DNA of 39,255 bases from Blattamonas nauphoetae (taxonomy: Eukaryota > Preaxostyla > Oxymonadida). The translations under genes and the position numbers were made by a program. The DNA is taken from positions 1 through 39,255 of the forward strand of contig JARBJD010000509.1 in NCBI GenBank assembly GCA_033064195.1, read 5' to 3'. The notes below the pieces were generated by a model. The model saw nothing but the letters and a program-made list of their open reading frames with translations. It was not told where the DNA came from and did not search any database. Positions 1 to 10,200 of this stretch are shown here, piece after piece (the stretch's first letter is position 1; every line of letters begins with the position of its first letter).

Positions 1-639
1 ATGATAGGGCAGTCACATTCGATCTCCTCAACGGTGAGAGTCATTCGATATCTCGCTGTCTCATCGCCCTTCCTGTAGAGATCGCACGACGTTGTGAATG
101 ACGGCGGCGAGATTGCATTGGACAGTTTCACCACAACCTAGTTCTGTGTGGTTCTGACAAAGCCCTTCCATCATGTCGAGTCAGGTGAGGTGAGACTGCC
201 GAGATGCATCTGTACAAAGAATCACAAAAGAAGAAGGACGAAGCGTCACTATCGCGACTCTCCCTCCACCCGAAGCGGCACGCTCATCATCACTACGTCC
301 TCTTTCCAAAAGCAGCCCAGCTTTTTGGATCACCACGTCGAGCAGCAGGCGTGTGATGGAAGTGTTGGCGTGTTGACAGACGATCACACATTTGTGGCAT
401 CGTCCAATTGCATGACAATCGCTCTGATCCTGCACCTCGGCCACTATCCGCACAATGATCTCGCCTGGTCCCATCTGGCAGATCGCTGGGGCCTCAGAGA
501 CGATGTTGTCCAAATTGAAAGAATCTGACCGCGTGTCGGTTTGTGCGTCCTTCCTCTGTTTCTCCTTTAGGAGCTCTTCTAGTGGGGCGACCGCTGTGTC
601 AGCAAGTGTTTTCAGAACGGAAACAATGAATAACGACAC
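1..639 (-). other. host-like coding fragment, frame uncertain
   Basis: The longest open stretch runs from 639 to 181 on the minus strand (152 residues). It begins with a hydrophobic segment (SLFIVSVL), then a charged stretch, then a Cys-rich patch (CHAIGRCHKCVIVCQ). Protein-like sequence continues beyond it to position 1 and upstream to about 760, but the frame changes more than once. AG dinucleotides lie near the changes, so introns are possible; decay is equally possible. Base composition is GC-richer than the Polinton-like DNA further right. I do not recognise the product. The Cys pattern hints at a zinc-binding module, which is inference only. Confidence 0.3.
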
Positions 640-1000
640 GATCGCGTGGAGTGATCACACAAGTGGACTGTACGGCTGATTCCGTTTCAGCTCCTCCTCA
701 TTTCCATCTATCTTATCCATAGTATGCGAGTCAGAGTGGTCTTGTGGGTACAGCGTAGCCTTCCTCTAAAGGTGTCTGCTGCTGTATATTGCACGCCGAT
801 CGTGGGCTGTTCAGAAGCACCACTCGCTCCATGCCGCTGTGGCCTTCTCCAGCTTGCTTGTGGTTTGATTCTGAATCAGAGTCTGAGGATGTGTTGGAGT
901 CGGCCTCGCGTTGCATCAGAATCGAATAGCACACATGCGCCAGACATCCGCTGCTTCTGTCCTCCGCTTAACTTTCGCCTGTGACCGCCAACGAACGTGT

Positions 1001-1437
1001 TCAGTCCGTCGGGCTTCGCTTTTCATCCGTGTTGAAGCAGCATGCACCACACTCCAGCCTCGTCTTATCCAACTCTGATCCATATAGATTGAGTGCTTCG
1101 CAGTGACGTGTCCTGCACAAATGTGGATCCTGTGTCATGAGCACGGCTTGGTCACCCACAAACCTTCTTCCTCCGCGTCGTTTAGCCCTGTGAGCGCCGA
1201 CAGAAGCAGTGGCTTCCCTCATCCCAACGTCCCTACCAGCGCAGTATTCCCGTGATTCAATGTCAGAGTGTTGTGTGGCATAGTTGATGGTGACGGAGTG
1301 TAGTGGTAGAGACCGAGAAGAGGAACGGAGTCGAGTGAGGAAAGTTGGAGTTGTGAAGGATCAACCGAATTGTTATCTGGAATCCACGTGTTGTCATCAT
1401 CGTCCTTCTTCATAAACGTCTTCAGACCATTCCACAA
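1001..1437 (-). other. host-like coding fragments with Cys-rich segment
   Basis: Two adjoining minus-strand open stretches in different frames look protein-like. The upstream one (1437-1219) starts LWNGLKTF and has an acidic DDDD run followed by a Ser/Pro-rich tail. The downstream one (1222-1001) contains CRTRHCEALNLYG then CGACCF, a Cys/His spacing loosely like a B-box zinc finger. They may be exons of one gene with the fragment at 1480-1857, because all are on the same strand, follow on from each other and share composition. No splice sites can be proved by eye and the product is unknown. Confidence 0.3.
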
Positions 1438-1479
1438 GACGAATGGGAGTCGTTTTGGGCATTGTTTCGAAGATAATCA

Positions 1480-1857
1480 CGTCGACGAAGGGGGATTGCA
1501 TTACTGCGTGCAGGCGGTAGCTGGGGATCAGATTTTCTCGAATCTCAAGATTTTCATACGTTGTTGCGATAATTGATCAGATTTCACCTCAAGTGCATCA
1601 TGTGAGCGAATAATTCGTGAAAGTTGTTGAAACATCATCATGTCACGACACGATCTGATGATATACGTTTGGTCGACTAGACAGTCAATTCCTGATCTTT
1701 TCCATTCGATTTGCAGTTCTGCACGGTGATTTACTCCATTAATTCCAGTTTTCTCAAGCCGAAAAAGAGGGATCCTCCCCTTCTGCGTGGGTGTCTTAGT
1801 CTGTCCCTTCGATGTTGTAGAGGGTGCAGAACTTGATTGCATAGATGCAGACAGCAT
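1480..1857 (-). other. host-like gene start, unknown product
   Basis: A minus-strand open stretch starts at 1857 (MLSASMQSSSAPSTT). It has a Ser/Thr-rich, basic N-terminus followed by a folded-looking region (RIPLFRLEKTG, ELQIEWKRSG). Near 1540-1590 the protein-like signal moves to another frame and continues as ENLIPSYRLHAV and DVIIFETMPKTTPIRLVEW to about 1390. That switch is consistent with a short intron or with a decayed gene. No family is recognised. The gene would run leftward into the fragments at 1001-1437. Confidence 0.35.
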
Positions 1858-1964
1858 TTTACCGGTTACAGCCGTTCGTACAACATGTTAACTTCCAGTT
1901 AGTGACGTCGAACCCGCTTTGTCGGGCTGAGGTTTAGATGACTGCACAATCCGGACAGATGACA

Positions 1965-2186
1965 TCAACATCGTCCAAATGGGACGTGATGATGTTGATT
2001 CAGTATTTTAAACGAGTGAACTAGAGAATCGGAACAGAGTTTGTTGGACATGGTGTTCAAGAAAGGGTCATTAGTATTACCACTCCTCCACTGTCTGGTG
2101 TGAAGGCGGTCATCCACCCATCCAAAAGTTGCGTGTTCTCCAGTGTAGCAGATCCACTGCTCCCAAATCGGCATTGTCTTGGTCAA
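1965..2186 (-). other. host-like coding fragment, unknown
   Basis: The minus-strand open stretch begins MTKTMPIWEQWICYTGEH and is rich in Trp, Cys and His, which is unusual for a random frame. It has no recognisable domain. Just to its right, further minus-strand scraps at about 2242-2284 and 2407-2505 each contain a CPxC knuckle (DCPLCN and DCPVCGQQ), so a degraded or intron-split zinc-finger gene may cover 1965-2505. Confidence is low because no frame is continuous. Confidence 0.22.
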
Positions 2187-2406
2187 GTGAAGAGAGAGCT
2201 GAGAACGATATGATCAAATATAGCTGAATTCCTCCAGCAGATCAATTGCATAAAGGACAATCTTCCACGTCATCCTCCAACATGAAGAACAAGATGACCG
2301 ATTCAAACAACTCAAGCCCACTCTTCTTTCTCCCAATAACAGGAACACGAAGAAGAAACTCGATCTTCTCTCATCCTCCGCAAACGTTAACAACTGCAGT
2401 GCATAT

Positions 2407-2505
2407 TCATATCCCCTGTCTCCTCATAGCCTCATATTCAGTTTGACGGATCATGAGTCCCACTTTATTGTTCATTTGTTGTCCGCAGACTGGACAATCT
2501 CTATT
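2407..2505 (-). other. short CPxC (RING/zinc-knuckle-like) coding scrap
   Basis: The minus-strand frame here reads NRDCPVCGQQMNNKVGLM and on to a stop, about 31 residues. It looks like the C-terminal part of a zinc-binding domain. It may be an exon or a remnant; there is no start codon nearby. A similar DCPLCN scrap lies at 2242-2284 on the same strand. Confidence 0.25.
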
Positions 2506-2575
2506 TCACTTCACAGCTCTGTTTAAAACAAGAGATTTCTTAAGAATCTGAAGGGTCTTCAACAAACGAGCATTT

Positions 2576-2875
2576 TCATTTTTCGTCCACTTCCAGAAAA
2601 GTATGGGTATTTTGGAAAGCCCTGATCACCATTGAACTGAATTCCTGAAGTTTCTGCAAGTGATTGTGATATTGAAATTCAGAAGAAAATGTTGATGCCG
2701 GATATGTTCCTGGATACTTCGGAAGTGATCCCTCTGAGATGTTCCACTTTGCTCCATTCACGTTGATCAATCCTCCAATTTCTGGTGTTGTAATCGATCC
2801 ATTTGTGCTCACCACTTTTGGATTGAAGATATCGCTGTCTTGTGTGCTTCTGTTGTCTTCTGAAGTGAGTCAATC
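2576..2875 (-). other. unknown beta-rich coding fragment
   Basis: About 95 codons are open on the minus strand, with a Gly/Thr/Ser-rich middle (STNGSITTPEIGGLINVNGA) and a C-terminal part rich in aromatics and Gln. The composition suggests a beta-rich or structural protein, but no family is recognised. It lies immediately left of the truncated Polinton-like gene fragment at 2995-3137 and has no counterpart in copy A or B. It could belong to the target DNA or to a more distant relative. Confidence 0.25.
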
Positions 2876-2994
2876 ACTGCTGTATTCTCGTTGGTTGTCG
2901 AGAGATTATGATCAATCATTTTCTCAAATCATTTGTGAATTGTATTTTTGTCGATTCATTTTGGTTTGCTCTTTCATTGAAATTAAAATTTTTG

Positions 2995-3137
2995 ATTCCC
3001 TCATGAACATACGTCACCGGCACATTATTTCTGACATACTCAGAGACTAGCGAACAGTTCTCTTCTTTCATTGATTCAATTAATGCTTGTTCTGAACATA
3101 CTCGACGTCTTTCGTTGTACATCGCAGTTGGATTCAT
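2995..3137 (-). pseudogene. fragment of end-located repeat-protein gene (remnant C)
   Basis: The minus-strand start (MNPTAMYNERRR) and the first repeat of the family (LIESMKEENCSLVSEY) are recognisable. The family signature is F/LIES-x-ENCEL-x-EY followed by VHEG. Similarity to the homologous gene of copy B ends at about 2995 and only the beginning of the gene is present, so it is a fossil. It gives a useful comparison for the transposon insertions in copy B, because the stretch equivalent to the second insertion site is uninterrupted here. Confidence 0.7.
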
Positions 3138-3357
3138 TTAATACAAATTAAAAATTCAAAAATAAATTTCCATTCGTGATTTTATCATTTGTGATCTTCC
3201 GGGCTTCGATCCTCTCATCGATGGGTTCGATCAGTCTTGTTTGATCCGTGAAAGTACTTCAATGGGACTCGATCCTTTCTTCTCATTCCTGACGACTCTT
3301 TACTGTTTGATTTAGGTGTGTCACGCTTTCTAGTTTCACATTTGTTCTCTTTTCTTT

Positions 3358-4890
3358 TTTGCCAACTCATTCTTGTTCTCGATCCTTCACTTTTTTCTGT
3401 CTCTCTCGTTCAGGTCCCCAACTTTGTTTTATCTTCTAAAATTTCATTCCCGACTTATTCATGAAAGGTTTGCTCTATTTTTTGATAAATCTCTTCATAA
3501 AACATCCTTATGTACCAACGCTGATCGGACCAAACTCGACATCACAATTTAGGTACACCGTTGTGTTTTATCGATTGAAAGTATGTTGCACAACCGACAC
3601 TCCACAGGTATTCTCTTCTTTTTTATTCATCTCTTTATAAAACCTACTTATGTACCCAATCTGCGTGATCGTCCATCGTCGGTACACTATTGTGTCTTAG
3701 GCTTCGAAAATGTCTTTCTCTGAAGAATTAGAACAGGTTTGATCTCTTTTTGTTAAATCTCTTCATAAGACACTGTTGTACCAGAATTTTCACTTCACTT
3801 TTGTCATCCTTCGTTTTGGTACACCACTTCACTTTATACTCTCATTTTCACTTCATTGTCAATTTTTCTCATTGTCTCTCACTTTTTCAAAATTAAAATT
3901 TAAAATGACGTGAACAAAATTTTGATCTTCATCTTTGCTCGAGAAACTTCGTGATTCATCGATAAAATTGTATGCGTTGGTACACCACTTTGTTTTACTT
4001 TGATTCAACTTTCATTTCACCTTTTACACTTCACCACTCTTCGATTTATGCTCTTCATTTTTTCTAAAACACAACGGTGTACCAACAAAACACGATCTGA
4101 AATGATCATCCAGATCAGGTACACCACTTCACCTTATCGTTTCATTTCACAACTATTTGATTTCACTTCTCTTTTTTGATCAAAACAAGGTAGAACACAG
4201 AACTAAAAATGATTGATCGTCAAGAGAAAAACGAACTGTAAGATCTGGTACATGAATGTGTTTTATCACTTCAAACCTTGTTTCACTTCACAATTTTGAT
4301 CTCTTTATTGACATTTTTGCTCTAATCTTTCATAAAACAAAGTGGTGTACCAACGAGACTCAATCTGAAATGATCGGTGAGATCTGGTACATGAATGTGT
4401 TTTATCGTTTAGTTCTCACTTCAATCATTGTTTTTTACTCTTGTTTTCTGAAATTTTGATGAACGCGTTCATAAGGTGAAGTGGTGTACCAACGAAGTGA
4501 GAAAAACAATGATTGGAGAGATCTGGTACGTCACTTCACCTTATCGTTGCTAACATTGTTTCACTTCACAATTTTACTCTAATTAGAAACATTTTTGCCA
4601 AACCCGTTCATAAAGTGAAGTGGTGTACCAATGAAACGCGAACAACAAAGATCGTTCAGATCTGGTACGAGATTTTGTTTTATCGTGTACTTTTCACTTC
4701 ACTCACTCTTTTTTTCTCTTTGTTTGTGAAATTTTGACGAACCCGTTCATAAGGTGAAGTGGTGTACCAACGGAACGCAAAGGATCAAGATCGTGCAGAT
4801 CTGGTACGTCACTTCACCTTATCGTTTCATTCTCACTTCATTTACATTTTAGTACTCTAGTTTTGTGAAATTTGTCTGAACACGTTCGTA
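3358..4890. repeat. ~139-bp tandem array of large imperfect palindromes
   Basis: About ten units start near 3497, 3636, 3764, 3910, 4064, 4187, 4331, 4470, 4609 and 4748; the last four intervals are about 139 bases each. Each unit holds an inverted repeat of about 76 bases. The clearest arms are ATAAGGTGAAGTGGTGTACC and GGTACGTCACTTCACCTTAT, separated by about 35 bases that often contain GATC palindromes (GATCGTGCAGATCTGG). Arm sequences differ between units, but changes in one arm are often mirrored in the other. Degenerate units flank the array on both sides (about 3219-3434 and from 4887). No credible coding sequence lies within it. It sits in the outer zone of remnant C. Confidence 0.85.
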
Positions 4891-5640
4891 AATCTCAATA
4901 CTTACCCACAATTTTCACATCTTCCGTCTCAGCCTTTGCTATCATACTTGCCCACTTCATTGTTGCTTCATTCACATTCTTTTGTTCCAATTAAGCAAAA
5001 AGTTGATAAAAATGAGTTGTTGTGATGTGCTCGTGAGGTGTAGACGGTCGAAAGAATGCTCGTGAGATGACGAAAATGAAGAGGAATGACGAAGAGATTG
5101 AATGTGAAACGGTGAAAGAAAGATGAGAGAAGAAAGGGTTGAAGGTGTTTTGAAGTGACAAACACGGTGAAAACGTGAGATGTTGAAACACGAAAATGTG
5201 ACATTATGGAACAACTATCCGACAAAAGTGTCTCGAAATTTGAGCACAGCTTTGTCGGACAGTGAGAATGAAGGATTTGTGGGAGAAATTCGGGGCAAAA
5301 TTCATATAGTGAAAATGTTGGCGGAAATGATGCGTCAAATGTGTGATGTGAAAACCGACCCTCCAGAGAGAATTATTGTCACCAGTAAACTCGAAATCTC
5401 AAAAAGCGTCGCTTGAGTGTGTTTGTGAAGTGGTTGACGTGAAAATCGTTAAAAAATGAAAATTGAGAAAAAATTGTGAAAACGATCGAGGTGTGAAATG
5501 GTTCGAACCAAAAGTCGCCAGAAGGCGTTCTTAACTGTTCTAATGCTAAAAGGCGTCATAAGAGGACGATTCCTGAGCGAAAGATGATGGAAGACAGGGT
5601 CCATACCTTATCTCGAAAATTTCGACTCGTAAAAAATCCT
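4891..5640. repeat. outer terminal zone of remnant C
   Basis: This gene-free zone shares the same succession of motifs as 37270-38015: CATACTTGCCCACTTCATT, AAAAGTTGAT near GTGATGTGCT, CAACTATCCGACAAAA, and GAGGACGA near its right end. The similarity is patchy but collinear and on the same strand, so both are corresponding ends of related elements. Short open stretches on either strand look fortuitous because they are not kept in both copies. Confidence 0.55.
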
Positions 5641-5965
5641 CAATGGGTCGGATCAAACTTTTTTCCAAAAGTGTTTTTATCGCGAATCTCACCTTCTGAA
5701 ATCGATTTTGTAATTTTAGAAGATGTTTGAGGTGAATTTGAGACATAAAGTAGTGGTTAGTAGCGAAATCTGAAAATCGACTTTTGGTCCATTTTTGACC
5801 ACTGTTCGGTACGTAGCTCCACGAATTCTCAACCGATGTTCATCGGGATTGTTTTGATCGATGACTCACATCGTCCCCGACATTTTAGAATTTTTTCGAT
5901 TTTTTCGAAGTGGTTCTCAAGTTGGATTCACTTGATTTGTGGTCAAAAATAGATTTTCGCTACTT
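5641..5965. other. gene-free junction between remnant C and copy A
   Basis: No convincing coding frame is present. A weak inverted repeat pairs about 5758-5790 (TAGCGAAATCTGAAAATCG) with about 5941-5966 (AGATTTTCGCTA). The true left end of copy A probably lies here, but I could not identify terminal inverted repeats or a target duplication. Confidence 0.3.
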
Positions 5966-6557
5966 TCATGACCTATCATGGTACTTTCTCAAGTGAGGAC
6001 GGTCTCCAAAATACAACCAATTATCCAAGCGAACGAAATACTCATTCTTTGTTCGTAGATCGCGATATTTGAATGGTTGAAGTACCTTTGTGTATGTTCC
6101 AATGAGTTCGCAATTCTCTTTTTTCAATACATTTTCAACAAATGATTGAGTGTAATGTTTTCGTTGACAATTATGAGCTCGATATCCTTTCATCCATTTC
6201 GAGGGAATCACTTTCCATTCGATTCCTTCGTACCGGTATGTTACAAGTGAATCAGCATACTTGTATTCAGAAATGAGTTCACAATTTTCATTTTCAATGA
6301 TTCGAGAAACTTTTCTTTCGTGCAACAATTAGATGCTGAAAGATATCTCTGGCGATTCAGATGTGGTCTGTATCCTTTGACGAAATTATTGACATACGCT
6401 CGATAAATGTCATCTGGTTTTCTTCGTGCACGTATTCGAAAGTACTCGCCGTGAGATATGTTGTTCCTTGTCGATTGAGAGTTGGTGGTGATTTCAGAAT
6501 CAATTTTTCTTTCTCCAAAATTTCCAGTAGTTGAGTTGGTGTCAATAAGCTGCTCAT
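5966..6557 (-). pseudogene. outward-facing end-located repeat-protein gene (copy A, left)
   Basis: The gene starts at 6557 (MSSLLTPTQLLEILEKEK) and points out of the element. It has a diverged first repeat followed by two clearer ones of about 55 residues: IENENCELISEYK...EGIEWKVIPSKWMKG and SFVENVLKKENCELIGTY...RLDNWL..PHLRK. The repeat plan is: short helix, ENCEL-x-EY, beta strands, then W and RPHL. It resembles in outline viral repeats with a GHEW...P...G..CP pattern, but without the Cys residues; that link is inference. The gene has about one or two breaks. An AATAAAAAAA motif (the element promoter in reverse) lies at 6579-6588. It matches the gene at 19389-20009, facing out of the other end. 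Confidence 0.6.
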
Positions 6558-6849
6558 TTTATCCTAATTAAAAAATTGAATAAAAAAAGAAATCGACTTT
6601 GTTTTCTGAAAGCACTCAAAATTTGCTTCAAAAAAGACGCTTCAAAAGAGGTCTAAATATTTGACATATTTTTGGAATTTAGGTCAAATATTGACATCGT
6701 CAAAATACATAAAAGACTTTTAGTTCAAGATTCAAAAGTGGGTCAATCGGAATTGAGATTTGACTTCTATTTATCGATCGAGACCAACGTGGTTCTTAAT
6801 TCTTCTCTATAACTACTCCCGACAGGTGTCGAGAAATCTAGAACCAAAG
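6558..6849. promoter_or_regulatory. divergent intergenic region
   Basis: This 290-base AT-rich gap separates two divergent repeat-protein genes. It holds the reverse-strand AT motif at 6579-6588 for the left gene. No clear TTTTTTATTTTT motif precedes the right gene. Nothing else is recognised. Confidence 0.35.
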
Positions 6850-7210
6850 ATGTCGAACGAATGCAAAGCAAGCGTTGATTGAGTCGATGAAAAAGGAGAA
6901 TTGTGAACTCGTTTCTGATTACATTCACGGTTCAAAACCGGTCATCTATGTTCATGAAGGTGTTGAATGGAGGATAAAACCGAAGTTGTGGAATCAATGC
7001 AATCGACCTCACATGTCACAACGTCGACACTACACTCAATCGTTTGTGGAGAATGAACTGAGGAAGTACAACTGTGAGCTCGTTGGTGAGTACAATCAAG
7101 TGCTCACACCGTTCACATATCGGGTGATTGGAGATGATAAAGTTTACAAAATAAGACTTGATTCATGGTTAAAAGCGAAGAATAAACCACCTTTGAGAAA
7201 TCTAAAATAA
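6850..7210 (+). pseudogene. end-located repeat-protein gene, inward-facing (copy A)
   Basis: This is the first gene of the main block, about 120 codons, with two repeats of the same family: IESMKKENCELVSDY...HEGVEWRIKPKLWNQ and SFVENELRKYNCELVGEY...RLDSWL..K.PPLR. It corresponds to the split gene of copy B (32282-36647) and to the fragment at 2995-3137. The ATG at 6850 matches the position of the start in those copies. It has about one break. Function is unknown. Its fixed position next to the polymerase gene in both copies suggests an early or accessory role. Confidence 0.6.
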
Positions 7211-7218
7211 TGACTTTT

Positions 7219-7230
7219 TTTTTTATTTTT
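7219..7230 (+). promoter_or_regulatory. AT-rich promoter motif before PolB (A)
   Basis: TTTTTTATTTTT lies 21 bases before the ATG at 7252, inside a longer T-run. The same motif precedes most genes of both elements. Confidence 0.55.
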
Positions 7231-7251
7231 TTCTTTTTTAATTTGTAGTAA

Positions 7252-10200
7252 ATGACAACACCCCTTCAGTCCCTTAAAAATTATATTCAACAAATTCACG
7301 AACTATTTCCAAATACTAATTTCGCTTTAAATGATGGTCGAACATATAATCCAAATAGTACATACTATCAACGTCACTATTCATTTCTCCTTTCAATGCT
7401 ACGACACCGAGATGTTGAGTTTCCATACGCAACAACAAATCTCAATTTCAACACTCTTCAAATATTTCTGAAAGAAGTGAAAAACAGACGAGATATGTCG
7501 ACAGAGGATCACAATGTCATCATCATTGATATGAAAGCGCATCCGAGAATTAATAAAACTGAATTGAGAAGGGAAGTGTTCAAGATCACACGGAAACTGA
7601 AATCAATTGAGGAGAAATTGGTGGATCATTGGATGAAGAATCTACTGATCATTCAAAGAAAAATGAACAAATGGAAAACAGAGAAGTGAAACAATTTGAT
7701 GGATTCAATGAATGCATCTTACTGGCTGAACCACGAAACAAAACTGCATTTGATTCTTGTTTATTGAAGGCACGAAAGAAGTTCAAAAAGAATGAGGTTG
7801 ATAAGGTTGAAGACAATGGAAAACCATATCAGTTGTACTTCCACAATCACTTGAAGACTGTTGAGGAAATCACAACCTTCATCAAATCTGTGTACGACAA
7901 AGAGAAGGATCGTCCATTCAAGATTAGTGTCGACTTTGGAAAGATCGTAGAAAGAAAAGACAAAGAAGAAACACTGTACAATGATTTCAGACCAGAGTTG
8001 GAGAACACATCAAAGAGTTTTCCAACAGTGATAAGAAGTGAAGCAGACATCACTGAGTATTCCAAATACGCAATCAACCTCATCAAAGAATCCCAAGAAA
8101 GAACTCGAATGGACACAAAGACAATGTTCATTACCATCCATTCCATTCTGGTTGCAGTGTACAGATTTCCAGTTGCAGGAAAAGCAAATGCAATTCTCAC
8201 TGAACATATCAAAACGAGAAACATTCGGTACATAGATTCTGAGTACAACATCTGCTTCTTTCAAGCACTATCATTCCTCACTCTTCCTGAGGTTCCAAAG
8301 AAGAAAATCTCAATCAATATGAGGAACAGTGAAGAATACAGATTGTTCGCACAATGGATGAAGCTTTCACAACTCAAATCTCGACAATTGACACCACATC
8401 TTCAGAAGTATCCTGGATTTGATATTCCTTGTGATATTGAGAAAGCAATGATTGAATTCAACATCACAGTTCACATGTATGAATTCGATGAAGACAAGAA
8501 GAAATACTTCCTCAGTCAATCGTACATCAACGAAAATGATGGTGCAAGAGTTCTCCCCATCCTGATGATTCCACTGACGGCAACTCTCGTTCATGTATTG
8601 TACATTGTCGATCCTGAGAAAATCACTGGATACAAACTCTGCCCGTATTGTCAATCAAGAGGATTCCAAGTCAAGGATTCACAATTCAAACGTACATATG
8701 AGAAGCACCTTGCTGAGTGTACAGAACTGGATGGCAAACATGTGAAGAAGATATCACTTGATCGTACACCAAGACCGTATGTTCCACATATTCATAACAA
8801 CAGAACGTTTGAGTTTCTGATGGCACACAAGAGACAAGACGAATTCAAACCAACACAATACTACATCACTTATGATTTCGAAACAATGGAAGATCTCATT
8901 CTTGACAATCTATTCTCTGATGACAACACTCAACTGATCTCACATTTGAAACCTCTCTCTGTTGCATCAGCAATCAAAACAAAATCAGGCGTTCAATCGA
9001 TCTACTTTGACCTTCGAGATGGAAAGGACTTTGTGAAGCAGTGGATCAGAGAACTCTTCAAATATGCTGAGACAGTTCGAGTCGACAACCAATATGAAGA
9101 CCCGGAAATTCCTTCTCAAAATGAAGTCAGTGTGATAGGATTCAACAGCTCCAGATTTGACATCAATCTCATCTTTCGTGATCTCGTTGACAAAGATTGG
9201 AAAGTGGTGAGCTTCCTTGGATCAACAACAAAGTACATACAAGTATTGACCAGACATGAGAAGACACAACAAGTTCTTCGATTCATCGACATGTTGTCAT
9301 ACACAGGACCAATGACATTGGATAATGCAGTCAAAGCCTTCGGAGGAAAGACCACTCTTCAGAAATCATTCTTTGCTTACGAATCATTTGATTCATCAGA
9401 CTACGACACACTGTTGAGCAAACAAGAACCTTTCTCCAAATATGAGTTCTATTCCAGTCTGAACAATAGTGAAATGTCCGACACTGATTTCCAAATGTAC
9501 CTCGACGATTGGATCAAGCAAGGATTCAAGAACCGTTAGGAATATCTGAGATTCTACAACATCAGAGACGTTGAATGTATGATTGCACCATTGGATAATC
9601 TGATTGATCTGAACTTCCAATACAAAGTGGACATGTTGCACAATCTCTCACTGTCAGCCAATGCTTCAGCAATCAAGTATGCATGTGCCTACAATGACTT
9701 TGATATTGATGCTGACTACAACGAATGTGACGATTCTGGACCAATCAAGATCACGAAACAATACTGGAAATACAAAGTGGAAGGATACAGGTACCAAGAC
9801 CAGAAAGCTCATCGCAATACTACCAACAATATCACTGAAGCAGACTACGACTGGTTTGTTCAACAATGCAAGAGAGTATGCTACATCTGCAAATGTCACT
9901 TCTCACAAGCAGTTCGACCAACATTGGATAGAATCGACAATTCGAAAGGACATTCAAAAGAGAACGTAAAGATCTGCTGTGATTACTGCAACACCTACAA
10001 GTCAGACCATGATGAACATCTCACAAGATTGAGAATTCAACTGAAGAAGTATTGCATCTGGAAATCACTTCCAATGACTCTGACACACGAGCAGACCTAT
10101 CACAAACTGAAAGCAGCAGTGACTGGAGGATTATCGAATGTTCAGCATCGACAGAACATCAAAGACGTGCCACCAATCAACCACTTCACATAAGAAGACG

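Larger units (their letters stand above)
2995..5640 (-). mobile_element. remnant C: end of a third Polinton-like element
   Basis: The left part (2995-3137) matches the start of the first gene of copy B almost perfectly, with about three differences over the ~108 bases at 3041-3150. To its right lie the ~139-bp palindrome array and a zone (about 4900-5640) whose order of motifs matches 37270-38015 beyond copy B, on the same strand. This is therefore the outer end of another element in copy B orientation. Nothing of its polymerase or capsid block is present. It is a broken fragment that directly adjoins the left side of copy A. The outer boundary near 5640 is where similarity to 38015 fades; no target duplication was identified. 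Confidence 0.6.

Noticed and set aside
1-3000. Possible reassigned TGA codon: several host-like frames here and inside the nested transposons seem to be interrupted mainly by TGA.
   Set aside because: The open genes of both Polintons use TGG throughout for Trp and contain no sense TGA over thousands of codons. The host-like pieces also change frame near AG dinucleotides, so introns or decay explain them better. My sampling of frames was also biased.
3358-4890. CRISPR-like array (regular repeats and spacers).
   Set aside because: The repeated part is a ~76-base degenerate palindrome, spacers are themselves related, and the context is eukaryotic.
4968-5225. Overlapping minus-strand open frames of 66-85 codons.
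   Set aside because: They are low-complexity His/Ser/Phe text in several frames at once in a non-coding terminal zone, and they are not kept at 37330-37600.
5758-5966. Weak inverted repeat considered as a terminal repeat or small transposon.
   Set aside because: The arms are short and imperfect and there is no flanking duplication.
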